This document shows positions 8,193 through 16,413 of a DNA stretch of 43,750 nucleotides, piece by piece. Position numbers and translations under genes: made by a program. The number at the start of each line of letters is the position of its first letter. Position 1 is the stretch's first letter. The stretch covers positions 1-43,750 of the forward strand of contig CADBOG010000118.1 of NCBI GenBank assembly GCA_902796265.1. The letters run 5' to 3'. The notes beneath the pieces are model-generated. The model saw only the letters and a program-made list of their open reading frames with translations. It ran no database searches and was not told the origin of the DNA. Source of the stretch: an uncultured Bacteroidota bacterium (GTDB lineage Bacteria; Bacteroidota; Bacteroidia; Bacteroidales; P3).

Positions 8193-8226
8193 TCTAGACA
8201 ATCTAGTTATCTAGTCGTTCTAGACC
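8193..8226. repeat. Four TCTAG boxes at 8-9 bp spacing
   Basis: TCTAG begins at 8193, 8202, 8210 and 8219, giving spacings of 9, 8 and 9 bp with variable 3-4 bp between boxes. The tract fills the gap between the stop of the 351-aa protein gene and the start of the M23 peptidase gene. CTAG is palindromic, so a TAG stop appears in every unit on both strands. Confidence 0.75.
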
Positions 8227-8234
8227 TTCTTGTG

Positions 8235-9290
8235 TTATTTTTTTTGGTATTTCATTTTGTACTTTCCAAAAGCACGAGCAAAGTCCTCAGCAGGTCCTGT
8301 ATGGTTCACATAGAATCTGATATCGAACTGTGGGAAATACAGTTCTCCTACCACCTGTTGACGCGAAGTGCCATATAGGGTACTCAGCGCATCAGTATGG
8401 CCGCTATGTTTATGCTTCTTGTGCGAATTGAATTGTGGACGAACGGCAAGAGTAGAGATATCCATCACCTTGAATTGCACATCAATATCTTTCAATTCCT
8501 TAAAATCAAAATCGATTGACGAGCGAGCTGCAATAATACTATCAGGATAGATATAGTAGTGCATACCCTTCTCATCACGCATGACGGGAGTATCTCCAGG
8601 AGACTGGATATAGTCAAAAATGCCCATATCGAAGAATACCTGCTGATATGCTGGTGTACCATTTTCATCATATACAGCCCAAATGCGACGTGAATTGACA
8701 AGCAGTTGGAAAGCATCAATGACCTTTTCCCAATCTGATGCCTGCTCTTCGGTCATGTGGTTTGCGTAGTTGTACTGAGCAGAACGCACATCTCGCTCAA
8801 GACTTGCGATGCTCGACTTGTAGTGTGTCAGGACACTGACAAGACGCTTGTTGGGTTTATGCCCCATCTTGTCCTTTACTGCACGGACAATACGTTGCAA
8901 TAGCTCCTCCTCCTTTGCCAAGCCTATCACATTCTGGTAGCAAGAGAGTACGCGCCTCTTGTTTTCGTCATCAATCACGTTAAAAGATGCATCTACTTTC
9001 TTATATTCCTTGTCAAAATTGGGTTCCTTGCCGAAAAGTAGAGTAAAAAGATTCTGATCATTGCGCTTGCGGCATGCAGACACAAAACGGCGATAACTAT
9101 GACTCTCGGTATTGCGAATAAAGAAACCGGTACCTGGCTCACCTTCACAGACATACATTCCACCCATGTGAGCACCTGTGGCATAACGTCCTCTGACCCC
9201 AAAGGTTGAATAGTAAAAGTGACGAGAGACAGGAAGACGCAAACCATCAGCGACGGTCATCCGCTTGCCGAATATTTGTGTTAAACTCAT
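8235..9290 (-). CDS. Conserved-looking protein of unknown function, 351 aa
   Basis: I do not recognise this family. The protein has no signal peptide and no membrane segment, and is probably cytoplasmic. It opens with SLTQIFGKRMTVADGLRLP, has a charged helical middle (about 120-215, including LLQRIVRAVKDKMGHKPNK), a beta-rich C-terminal half, and a His/Lys patch near 295 (NSHKKHKHSGHTD). It lies 60 bp downstream of lpdA and 44 bp upstream of the M23 peptidase on the same strand, so it is probably part of the lpdA transcript. Codon use looks like that of its neighbours. No catalytic motif was identified and no function is proposed. Confidence 0.8.
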   Translation of the reverse strand: MSLTQIFGKRMTVADGLRLPVSRHFYYSTFGVRGRYATGAHMGGMYVCEGEPGTGFFIRNTESHSYRRFVSACRKRNDQNLFTLLFGKEPNFDKEYKKVDASFNVIDDENKRRVLSCYQNVIGLAKEEELLQRIVRAVKDKMGHKPNKRLVSVLTHYKSSIASLERDVRSAQYNYANHMTEEQASDWEKVIDAFQLLVNSRRIWAVYDENGTPAYQQVFFDMGIFDYIQSPGDTPVMRDEKGMHYYIYPDSIIAARSSIDFDFKELKDIDVQFKVMDISTLAVRPQFNSHKKHKHSGHTDALSTLYGTSRQQVVGELYFPQFDIRFYVNHTGPAEDFARAFGKYKMKYQKK

Positions 9291-9350
9291 TGTCAGTGAT
9301 TTATTATTTGATTGTTTGAATATTATAACATCACGGTCGTAGAGAATCGA

Positions 9351-10742
9351 TTATCCGTGAATTGCTTTGCCGTATGCTGCCTCGATAGCTTCCATGATAG
9401 CCTCCGACATTGTGGGATGGGGATGTATTGAGGCTGCAACCTGCTTGGCTGTGAGTCCATTCTGACGGGCAGATACAATGCCGGCAATCATCTCGGTTAC
9501 ATTGTCGCCACACATGTGAGCACCCAAAATCTGGTCGGTGTTCTTGTCGATAACCATCTTTATAAAACCATCGTTGTTGCCCGCAGCTGTTGCTTTTCCA
9601 CTAGCCTTGAAGAAGAACTTGCCTACAAGGACCTCATGACCTGCTTCAATGGCCTTCTTCTCTGTGAGACCTACGCTTGCGACTTCGGGAGTTGTATATG
9701 TACATCCAGGTATATTGCTGTAATTCACCTTCTCGGGCTCATGACCAGCAATTTTCTCAACACAGCAGATAGCTTCTGCACTTGCCACATGCGCCAATGC
9801 AGGACCGTGAACGACATCACCAATAGCATAATAGCCAGGGACATTTGTCTGATAGTAGTCATCGACTTCAATCTTGGTGCGTTCCACCTTGATACCTGTT
9901 TCTTCGAGACCCATGTTCTCCAGGTTGGTGATAACACCAACTGCCGAAAGGACCACGTCGCAATCCACTATAACCTCAGCACCTTTCTTGTCTTTTATAT
10001 GGACATGGCAAACTTCGCCATCTATGTCGACCTTCTCGACCGATGCGCTCATCATGACCTTCATACCCATCTTCTTGAAACTGCGAGCCACATTGGCGCT
10101 AGTATCCTCATCTTCGTTGGGGAGAATAGTGGGCATAAACTCAACTAAAGTCACCTGCACACCAATGCTCTGATAGAAGAATGCGAACTCGCTTCCAATG
10201 GCTCCGCTTCCTACTACCACCATCGATTGAGGCTTTTGGGGCAGCGTCATTGCTTCACGGTAGCCGATAATGTGCTTGCCATCCTGTGGCAAATTGGGTA
10301 GATTGCGCGAACGTGCTCCGGTAGCTATAATGATATGGGGTGCCTCATAGATAGCAGTATTGCCCTCAGCATCGGTAACCTCCACCTGATGGTTCGGCTT
10401 CACTTTTGCGCAACCCATGATGACATCCACTCCGTTCTTCTTCAGCAAGAACTGAACTCCTTTGCTCATCGTCTCAGCAACACCACGAGAGCGTTGCACC
10501 ATGGCAGCCAAATCAGCTTCGGCCGGTTGGGCAGCAACACCATAATTAGCGGCATGATTGATATAGTTGTAAACCTGAGCGCTCTTCAGTAACGCTTTGG
10601 TAGGAATACAACCCCAGTTGAGACAGATGCCACCAAGGTTTTCGCGTTCCACAACAGCAGTTTTCATGCCCATCTGGGCTCCCTTTACAGCAGCTACATA
10701 TCCTCCAGGACCGCTGCCAATGACGATAAGATCGTAATTCAT
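9351..10742 (-). CDS. lpdA: Dihydrolipoyl dehydrogenase (E3)
   Basis: This 463-residue flavoprotein reoxidises the lipoyl groups of 2-oxoacid dehydrogenase or glycine cleavage complexes using NAD+. Visible motifs are the FAD-binding GSGPGGYVAA (residues 9-18), the redox disulfide CLNWGCIPTK (Cys40, Cys45), the NAD-binding VVGSGAIGSEFA (about 176), the second FAD motif YAIGDVVHGP (about 305) and the C-terminal HPHPTMSE (His442 with Glu447) that supplies the active-site base of the partner subunit. No E1, E2 or glycine-cleavage genes are adjacent, so the complex it serves is unknown. A canonical promoter lies at 10834-10864, giving a leader of about 85 nt. This may be the main promoter for the leftward run of genes to dciA. 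Confidence 0.97.
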   Translation of the reverse strand: MNYDLIVIGSGPGGYVAAVKGAQMGMKTAVVERENLGGICLNWGCIPTKALLKSAQVYNYINHAANYGVAAQPAEADLAAMVQRSRGVAETMSKGVQFLLKKNGVDVIMGCAKVKPNHQVEVTDAEGNTAIYEAPHIIIATGARSRNLPNLPQDGKHIIGYREAMTLPQKPQSMVVVGSGAIGSEFAFFYQSIGVQVTLVEFMPTILPNEDEDTSANVARSFKKMGMKVMMSASVEKVDIDGEVCHVHIKDKKGAEVIVDCDVVLSAVGVITNLENMGLEETGIKVERTKIEVDDYYQTNVPGYYAIGDVVHGPALAHVASAEAICCVEKIAGHEPEKVNYSNIPGCTYTTPEVASVGLTEKKAIEAGHEVLVGKFFFKASGKATAAGNNDGFIKMVIDKNTDQILGAHMCGDNVTEMIAGIVSARQNGLTAKQVAASIHPHPTMSEAIMEAIEAAYGKAIHG

Positions 10743-10833
10743 TATATATATTGTTTTTTTGTTTTTGTCTAAGAATGTCTAAAAGTCTTTTATCCAACAG
10801 AATAGACTTTTTCAACACTTTAATCTTAAAATG

Positions 10834-10864
10834 CAAAAGTAACCAAAAAAAGCGGAACTGCAAA
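10834..10864 (-). promoter_or_regulatory. Canonical Bacteroidota promoter for lpdA
   Basis: On the minus strand, TTTG (10864-10861) is followed by 19 bp and TACTTTTG (10841-10834). This is an exact match to the Bacteroidota primary-sigma consensus TTTG-N19-21-TAnnTTTG. Transcription should start near 10827, about 85 nt before the lpdA ATG. The leader contains a possible AAAAGTC/GACTTTT hairpin. Confidence 0.78.
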
Positions 10865-10869
10865 ATAAT

Positions 10870-10900
10870 TTTGTCAATTTGCCATTTTTCACTACTTTTG
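10870..10900 (+). promoter_or_regulatory. Canonical Bacteroidota promoter for the plus-strand gene group
   Basis: TTTG (10870-10873), 19 bp, then TACTTTTG (10893-10900), again an exact consensus match. Transcription should start near 10907, about 19 nt before the ATG at 10926. The -33 boxes of this promoter and the lpdA promoter are 5 bp apart, back to back. Confidence 0.8.
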
Positions 10901-10925
10901 TATTCTAATTATTGTCCTTCGATTA

Positions 10926-12212
10926 ATGCATAAAAAATTATATATCTGTCTTTTGACATTCTTCATGTTTGTAATTGGGAACGTCTCTTCGCAGAAACTG
11001 AACATTGAACACAAATTCGGTAACACTTCTGTCGGACTTGACATCAACAGCCTCTACAATTACAACATCTATGAGCACAACCGGTTGGGTGCGGGCTTCG
11101 ATATTGTCACACCCCTAAAATACGACTCCAGATACGGCTCTCTATTTCAGAATGTTTTCATGGTAAATGTTTATGGTGGCTACGGTACCAGAGATGAAGC
11201 ATGGAAATATGGCATTTCGTTAGGCTTAGCTTTTCCGAGAGACCTTTTCCGCAGTTTCGTTGTCAGCTATCAGCACGACCTAACACAAATAGGCTCCCAT
11301 AGTTTCAACGAATACAACTTACTTAACACCAGCGACAACAGTAGCTATTTCAGTTCCCGTTTCAGTGGTTATGACCGCATTTCGGCAACATTACAAATCG
11401 ATCCTCCTGGCCCTTCTCAAATTACATTAGAATATAGTCATTCTCGCGAACGCTACCTTTTTGATGCCATTTATCTCCTCTATCCAGCCATCAACAGCGA
11501 AGACGAAATGCCTTACCACTCTTTCAACGAGGTCAACGCAAAGCTCTATCTTGGCAAGCATATCAAATTCAGCTTATTAACTAATATCGTTGCTTCTCAA
11601 GACGATTCATGGCGCATCAACAGTAACCCTTTGTTCGAGTTTGAATACCTTCGTTTCTTATCTGAATACAACAACAAAATCGATTTCAACAACAATCAGG
11701 GTCACCTCTCTGTCTTTGCCCAATGTGGTTTTTTGATTGGGGACAATGCTCCCATTTCACGCAAATTTGACCTCAGCGGCACTGGCGGAAGTTACTATTA
11801 CTTCAACAACTCATTCCTCACCGTTAGACCCAACACCTTTATGTCTGACTTTTTTGCTCTCGCCAGCTTTCGTTACATTTTTGGTTTGAGTTTATGGAAA
11901 ACAGCCTCATCTGAACCTCATCCTTTTGTTCAGCTCAATGCGATGTGGGGAATGCTGACTGGTAAAAACATCGAGAACTATTCTGGTGTATATTATTTTA
12001 AAGACACTAATCCTCAAAAATATATAGTTCTATCAGCTCCTTCCGAAGGATTGCTAGAACCTTGTATCGGTATCGACAAATTGGTTCGCTGGGGAGCTAT
12101 AGATGTCGGTATTGCGGCAGCATACCAAATCACATCAAAAAATTCTCCATACCATATAGACAATTTTTGGAACAAGTTCGCCGTTATATGTGTTGCTAAA
12201 CTGATTTTATAA
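10926..12212 (+). CDS. Exported, probably outer-membrane beta-rich protein
   Basis: This is a 428-residue protein of no family I recognise. An N-terminal signal peptide (LYICLLTFFMFVIGNVSS, ending near residue 22) is followed by a sequence dense in alternating hydrophobic and aromatic residues and Gly/Asn turns (for example NVYGGYGTRDEAWKYGISLGLAFP and GSYYYFNNSFLTVRP). It ends in a hydrophobic strand (KFAVICVAKLIL). That pattern fits a beta-barrel of the outer membrane, but a large periplasmic beta protein is possible. It has its own strong promoter and a gene for a thioredoxin-fold protein 35 bp downstream on the same strand. No substrate or partner can be inferred. Confidence 0.75.
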   Translation: MHKKLYICLLTFFMFVIGNVSSQKLNIEHKFGNTSVGLDINSLYNYNIYEHNRLGAGFDIVTPLKYDSRYGSLFQNVFMVNVYGGYGTRDEAWKYGISLGLAFPRDLFRSFVVSYQHDLTQIGSHSFNEYNLLNTSDNSSYFSSRFSGYDRISATLQIDPPGPSQITLEYSHSRERYLFDAIYLLYPAINSEDEMPYHSFNEVNAKLYLGKHIKFSLLTNIVASQDDSWRINSNPLFEFEYLRFLSEYNNKIDFNNNQGHLSVFAQCGFLIGDNAPISRKFDLSGTGGSYYYFNNSFLTVRPNTFMSDFFALASFRYIFGLSLWKTASSEPHPFVQLNAMWGMLTGKNIENYSGVYYFKDTNPQKYIVLSAPSEGLLEPCIGIDKLVRWGAIDVGIAAAYQITSKNSPYHIDNFWNKFAVICVAKLIL

Positions 12213-12247
12213 TAACATATCTAATAACAGAAAATTCTAATCATCAA

Positions 12248-13735
12248 ATGAAACGCCTTTTAGTCAGCTTAATAATCCTAATCCCTGTTCTCGTTTCCGC
12301 TCAAAATTACAAGATTGAGTTTACGTCGCCTTCAATAACAGACGCACAGAAATACTACATCGGACAGCATTTTCGTGACACCTTCATACTTGTCGACTCT
12401 GTTCAAGCGAAAAAAAGTGAGCTTGTTTTTGCCGGCAAAAAGAATTTAGAAACCGGTGTCTACACTCTTCTCAACAAGGACAAGAAAAAAATATTCGACT
12501 TTATGGTCGACGACAGTCGTAAATTCTCCATTGCCTTTGACGAGAAACACTCCAATGCCGGCATGAAGGTAACCGGTTCCAAAGCCAACACCCTGATGTT
12601 CCAATATATGGCAAAACTCGACTGGGCAAACGAACTGGGCAAATCAATCAACGAACGGAAGAAAGACCCTGCCCAGAAGGAGGCTGCTGACAATGACATG
12701 AATGAACTTACAAAAACAATGAAAAACTACGAGGAGGATTATGTCAAAAACAACAAACAATACAGGTTTACCCATCTCGTAGATATGTCCAAAAGAGTTG
12801 AAGTCCCCGACAAAATTCCTGCTGGCAGCAAGGACACCAACCTCCAGCTGTGGCAAGCCATTTATTACCGCACACACTTCTGGGATCATGTGGACCTGAC
12901 TGACCACTCACTCATCTACACTCCCCAGCTCTTCGACAAGATGAACTATTACTTCTTTGGTGTCCTCTACTATCAAGATGCCGACACCATAACCCGCTAT
13001 GCCCATCTTGTACTCGACCGCATAGTGAACGACAGCACTATGCTCAGCTATTTCCTCGAATTCCTAACGCCTCGCTACGAGCGCAGTACCAAAAACATTG
13101 GCTGGGACCAAGTCTTCGTCAATCTTGTCAAAGACTACTATCTCGCAGGCAAATGTCCGTGGGCAACCAAAGCCAACCTCACCAACAAGCGACAAACCAT
13201 TGAATACCTGAGCCACTCCCTCATCGGTGCTATGGGACAGGAACTACTGATGGCTGACACCAATCAATCTCCCGACCCCAAGGATTGGATCTCCTCACAT
13301 GCTTTTCCTCAGAAGTATGTTATGCTTTGGTTTTGGGATCCCGATTGTAACCACTGCAAGAAACAAACTGCCGAGTTGAAGACCCTTTATGATTCACTCT
13401 CAGCCACAGGCAACAAGATTTTTGAAGTGTATGCCGTCGGCTACGAAAGCGATACTCGCAAATGGATTAACTATGTCGAGAAGCATCAGCTTCCTTTCGT
13501 CAACGTTGGCGGCAGCAACGTCAACATCGATTATCAGGAAGCCTACAATGTTCATGGCGCTCCCACTATGATTCTCCTCAATGCCGACCGTCAAATAATA
13601 ATGAATAAGACACTTCCCACCAAATCCGTATTGCCCTTCATCGAGCAGTACGAGAAAGACAACCCCGAGCAAGCCAACCGTCCCCCATCACAATGGCAAA
13701 TCGAAGGCATTCGTAGAGCTAAACTGAAAAACTGA
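12248..13735 (+). CDS. Periplasmic thioredoxin-fold protein (TlpA/DUF5106-like)
   Basis: This is a 495-residue exported protein. The signal peptide (MKRLLVSLIILIPVLVSAQ) is followed by a DUF4369-like beta domain (about 20-110) and a mainly helical middle region (about 115-330), as in DUF5106 proteins. The C-terminal thioredoxin-like domain (about 345-480) carries the redox motif CNHCKK (Cys367, Cys370) and the cis-proline region HGAPTMILL. Proteins with this architecture act in the periplasm as thiol-disulfide reductases, and in Bacteroidota they are often linked to envelope maturation. The redox direction cannot be told from the sequence. Its stop is 3 bp before the TTG start of the L,D-transpeptidase-like gene, so the two are co-translated. 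Confidence 0.85.
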   Translation: MKRLLVSLIILIPVLVSAQNYKIEFTSPSITDAQKYYIGQHFRDTFILVDSVQAKKSELVFAGKKNLETGVYTLLNKDKKKIFDFMVDDSRKFSIAFDEKHSNAGMKVTGSKANTLMFQYMAKLDWANELGKSINERKKDPAQKEAADNDMNELTKTMKNYEEDYVKNNKQYRFTHLVDMSKRVEVPDKIPAGSKDTNLQLWQAIYYRTHFWDHVDLTDHSLIYTPQLFDKMNYYFFGVLYYQDADTITRYAHLVLDRIVNDSTMLSYFLEFLTPRYERSTKNIGWDQVFVNLVKDYYLAGKCPWATKANLTNKRQTIEYLSHSLIGAMGQELLMADTNQSPDPKDWISSHAFPQKYVMLWFWDPDCNHCKKQTAELKTLYDSLSATGNKIFEVYAVGYESDTRKWINYVEKHQLPFVNVGGSNVNIDYQEAYNVHGAPTMILLNADRQIIMNKTLPTKSVLPFIEQYEKDNPEQANRPPSQWQIEGIRRAKLKN

Positions 13736-13738
13736 TAA

Positions 13739-14344
13739 TTGAAAACAATACTGCTGATATTATCCATTATTATACCCCTTTTCGCGTCATCACAAGTGAT
13801 GCGTGAGCCGTCATTGCAGATGCAGAGTACCCTGCAACGTATTGCCGCCATTCAGTCGCCCGTCAACGACCGAACTGTATACACCCAAGCTTACTGCCGT
13901 GACAGTCTCTATATCAACATCTCCAAGCCCATACGTACCCTCTTCGTGTATGAACACCGTTGCACCGGAAACGTACTTATTGCCGCATATCCTGTTTGTC
14001 TCGGAGCTAACAGCGGAAACAAGCGTAGGACTGGCGATATGCGAACCCCCGAAACAGTCAACGGTCGTCCTTTCCTTATCTGCCAGATTACGAATGCTTC
14101 CCAATGGCATCATGACTTTCGCGACGGACGAGGTCCAATGCCTGCCTATGGCCATTGGTTCCTTCGTCTCAAAGGCAACTATCCGGGTAGCGGAATAGGC
14201 ATTCATGGCAGCACAAGCAACCGTTATAGCGTCCCCGGACGAGGTAGCGAGGGCTGCATTCGTCTCCGTGATGAAGACATCATCCACCTTAAAGAAAACT
14301 ATGCCTTCGTAGGCATGAAAGTGTTCATAGAAAAAGATTTATAA
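13739..14344 (+). CDS. L,D-transpeptidase-like (YkuD) exported protein
   Basis: This 201-residue protein has a signal peptide (KTILLILSIIIPLFASSQV) and a YkuD-type catalytic core. The motif IHGSTSNRYSVPGRGSEGC gives His156, Ser170 and the nucleophile Cys173, followed by Arg175. A conserved APxPxxxG-type lead-in is only loosely visible (GPMPAYGHWFLRL). L,D-transpeptidases form 3-3 cross-links or attach proteins to peptidoglycan, and some relatives act as periplasmic carboxypeptidases. The start is TTG at 13739. No ATG is available before the signal peptide, and the spacing of 3 bp from the preceding stop supports coupled translation with the thioredoxin-fold gene. Confidence 0.87.
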   Translation: MKTILLILSIIIPLFASSQVMREPSLQMQSTLQRIAAIQSPVNDRTVYTQAYCRDSLYINISKPIRTLFVYEHRCTGNVLIAAYPVCLGANSGNKRRTGDMRTPETVNGRPFLICQITNASQWHHDFRDGRGPMPAYGHWFLRLKGNYPGSGIGIHGSTSNRYSVPGRGSEGCIRLRDEDIIHLKENYAFVGMKVFIEKDL

Positions 14345-14390
14345 AGAAACCATAAAACTGAAATAATTAACCCCTTTAAACCCTAATAAC

Positions 14391-15152
14391 ATGAGAAAAA
14401 ACATTGTTGCAGGCAACTGGAAAATGAACAAAAGCTTCGGAGAAGCTGACGAATTGGTAAATGGCATCATGACACTCCTTGAGGAGAAAGAACTCCCTGA
14501 GAACACAATGATGATTGTTTGCCCTCCGTTCCCTTACCTTGAAATGTGCACCGACTACAGCAACGACTCTTACTTCATGGTTGGAGCCCAAAACGTAAAC
14601 GACAATGACAAAGGAGCATACACTGGTGAGGTAAGTGCCGAGATGCTGAAATCGCTCGAAATCGAATACTGCATCGTAGGTCACAGCGAGCGCCGTGCAT
14701 ATTACGGAGAAACCGATGCTATTGTGGCTCGCAAGGTAGATCAGTTGCTCAAAAACGAGATTCACCCCATCGTATGCTGCGGTGAAGTACTTGAGGAACG
14801 CGAAGCTGGCAAACAGTTCGACGTTGTTCGTCGCCAAATCACCGATGGACTCTTCCATCTCACACCTGAACAGTTTGGCGAAATCGTCATTGCTTACGAA
14901 CCTGTTTGGGCTATTGGTACAGGCAAAACCGCCACTCCTGCACAGGCTCAGGAAATCCACGCCTTCATCCGTGGTCTTATTGCTGACAAATACGGCAAAG
15001 AGGTTGCTGACAACACCAGCATACTCTACGGCGGCAGCTGCAAGCCTTCCAATGCCAAAGAACTCTTCGCAAATCCCGATGTTGATGGTGGCCTGATTGG
15101 TGGTGCCTCACTCAAAGCCGAAGATTTCATCGACATTGCTATGGCCTTCTAA
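14391..15152 (+). CDS. tpiA: Triosephosphate isomerase
   Basis: TpiA interconverts dihydroxyacetone phosphate and glyceraldehyde 3-phosphate in glycolysis and gluconeogenesis. The 253-residue protein shows the full set of catalytic motifs: GNWKMNK (Lys11), IVGHSERR (catalytic His near residue 98), [14 protein letters not shown] (catalytic Glu and the flexible lid, about 170) and YGGSCKPSN (phosphate-binding, about 213). The length is standard. It lies 46 bp after the L,D-transpeptidase-like gene and 32 bp before the permease gene, all on one strand, so it may share the transcript from 10870. The gene has an unremarkable ATG start. Confidence 0.98.
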   Translation: MRKNIVAGNWKMNKSFGEADELVNGIMTLLEEKELPENTMMIVCPPFPYLEMCTDYSNDSYFMVGAQNVNDNDKGAYTGEVSAEMLKSLEIEYCIVGHSERRAYYGETDAIVARKVDQLLKNEIHPIVCCGEVLEEREAGKQFDVVRRQITDGLFHLTPEQFGEIVIAYEPVWAIGTGKTATPAQAQEIHAFIRGLIADKYGKEVADNTSILYGGSCKPSNAKELFANPDVDGGLIGGASLKAEDFIDIAMAF

Positions 15153-15184
15153 ATGATGCACGAACGCTTGAATAAATTGGATAA

Positions 15185-16405
15185 ATGACTTTCGAGCGCA
15201 TCATAGCCAACCGAATGTTGGGGCGGGATGAACACAATTTTTCCCGCCCCTTGATTCGCATTGCAACCATCACCATCGCACTTGGCGTTGTGGTGATGAT
15301 TATGGCTGTATGCATTCTTCGAGGCTTCCAACGGGAGATAACAAACAAGGTTGTTGGTTTCGGTTCCCATATCACTATTCGCAGCTATGGATGGGTCAAC
15401 GACTATGACGAGATGCCAATTAGTCTTTCATCCTCAGAGTTAGAAGCCCTACGCAACATTCCTGGTGTAAGTAGTATTCAGCCTTACGCATACAAGGGTG
15501 GAATGATGAAAACCGACGAACAGATTCATGGCATCATCCTTAAAGGATTGTCACCCTACTCCGACACCTCATTCTTTTCCACCAACATCATTCGAGGACA
15601 TCTACCTACTCTTAACGACTCTGCTGTCAGCAACGAGATAGCCATTTCCAAAAGGATTGCCCAGCTCATGAAGGTTGACACCGGCAATCGAGTAGCCACC
15701 TACTTCTGGTCGGGAGATAACTACCGTGCCCGCAATTTCCTTGTGGTAGGTATTTACAACACCGACCTCAATGAATTCGATGACCACTATATCATAGGTA
15801 ATATTCGCCAGGTACAGCGGCTCAACCGTTGGGACAGTTCTCAGGTGGCTGGCTACGAACTTACGGTTGAAGATTTTGATAACCTCTACCCTATTCTCCA
15901 AGAGGTAAAAGGTACAACACGACCCGACCTTGCTGTCACATCAATCCGAGAGGAACAGCCTTCTATGTTTGCTTGGCTAGACCTGCTCAACTCCAACATC
16001 GTCCTCATTCTCACCATCATGGCCATCGTATGCGCTGCCTCTGTGGCTTCCGCAATACTCATTATGATATTTGAAAAAACACAGATGATTGGCATCCTCA
16101 AGACGCTCGGATGTACCAACCGTTCCATCCGCCATATTTTCATCATCAAAGCACTATCAATCATAGCTAAAGCTTTGATAATCGGCAACATTATCGCTCT
16201 TACTTTCGCACTTTTGCAATACCATTTCCATATTATTGCTCTCAATCCCGAAAGCTACTCAATGACATCCGTTCCCATTGAGCTCAATCCGATGTTCTTT
16301 ATCTCGATTGACCTCGGAACAATAATCATCTGTTTCATAGCACTTCTTCTCCCCTCCACACTCATATCCAATATCCATCCTGCTCGCACTATCAGAGTGG
16401 AATAA
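15185..16405 (+). CDS. FtsX/LolCE-like ABC permease
   Basis: This is a 406-residue membrane protein of the FtsX-like permease superfamily, LolC/LolE branch. The first membrane helix is at about residues 22-46 (ATITIALGVVVMIMAVCIL), followed by a large periplasmic MacB_PCD-like domain (about 50-255). Three C-terminal helices are at about 265-290, 315-340 and 370-390, with the FEKTQMIGILKTLGCTNRSIRHIFI coupling region between them. LolCE-type proteins extract lipoproteins from the inner membrane. Relatives export other substrates, so the cargo is not certain. No LolD-type ATPase gene is adjacent, so the ATPase must be encoded elsewhere. The histidine kinase gene starts 8 bp downstream. Confidence 0.88.
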   Translation: MTFERIIANRMLGRDEHNFSRPLIRIATITIALGVVVMIMAVCILRGFQREITNKVVGFGSHITIRSYGWVNDYDEMPISLSSSELEALRNIPGVSSIQPYAYKGGMMKTDEQIHGIILKGLSPYSDTSFFSTNIIRGHLPTLNDSAVSNEIAISKRIAQLMKVDTGNRVATYFWSGDNYRARNFLVVGIYNTDLNEFDDHYIIGNIRQVQRLNRWDSSQVAGYELTVEDFDNLYPILQEVKGTTRPDLAVTSIREEQPSMFAWLDLLNSNIVLILTIMAIVCAASVASAILIMIFEKTQMIGILKTLGCTNRSIRHIFIIKALSIIAKALIIGNIIALTFALLQYHFHIIALNPESYSMTSVPIELNPMFFISIDLGTIIICFIALLLPSTLISNIHPARTIRVE

Positions 16406-16413
16406 GTCTTTAT

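Noticed and set aside
9516..10148. 210-codon plus-strand open frame inside lpdA
   Set aside because: It is antisense to lpdA, whose motifs are all intact. His/Cys/Ser-rich composition marks it as a shadow.
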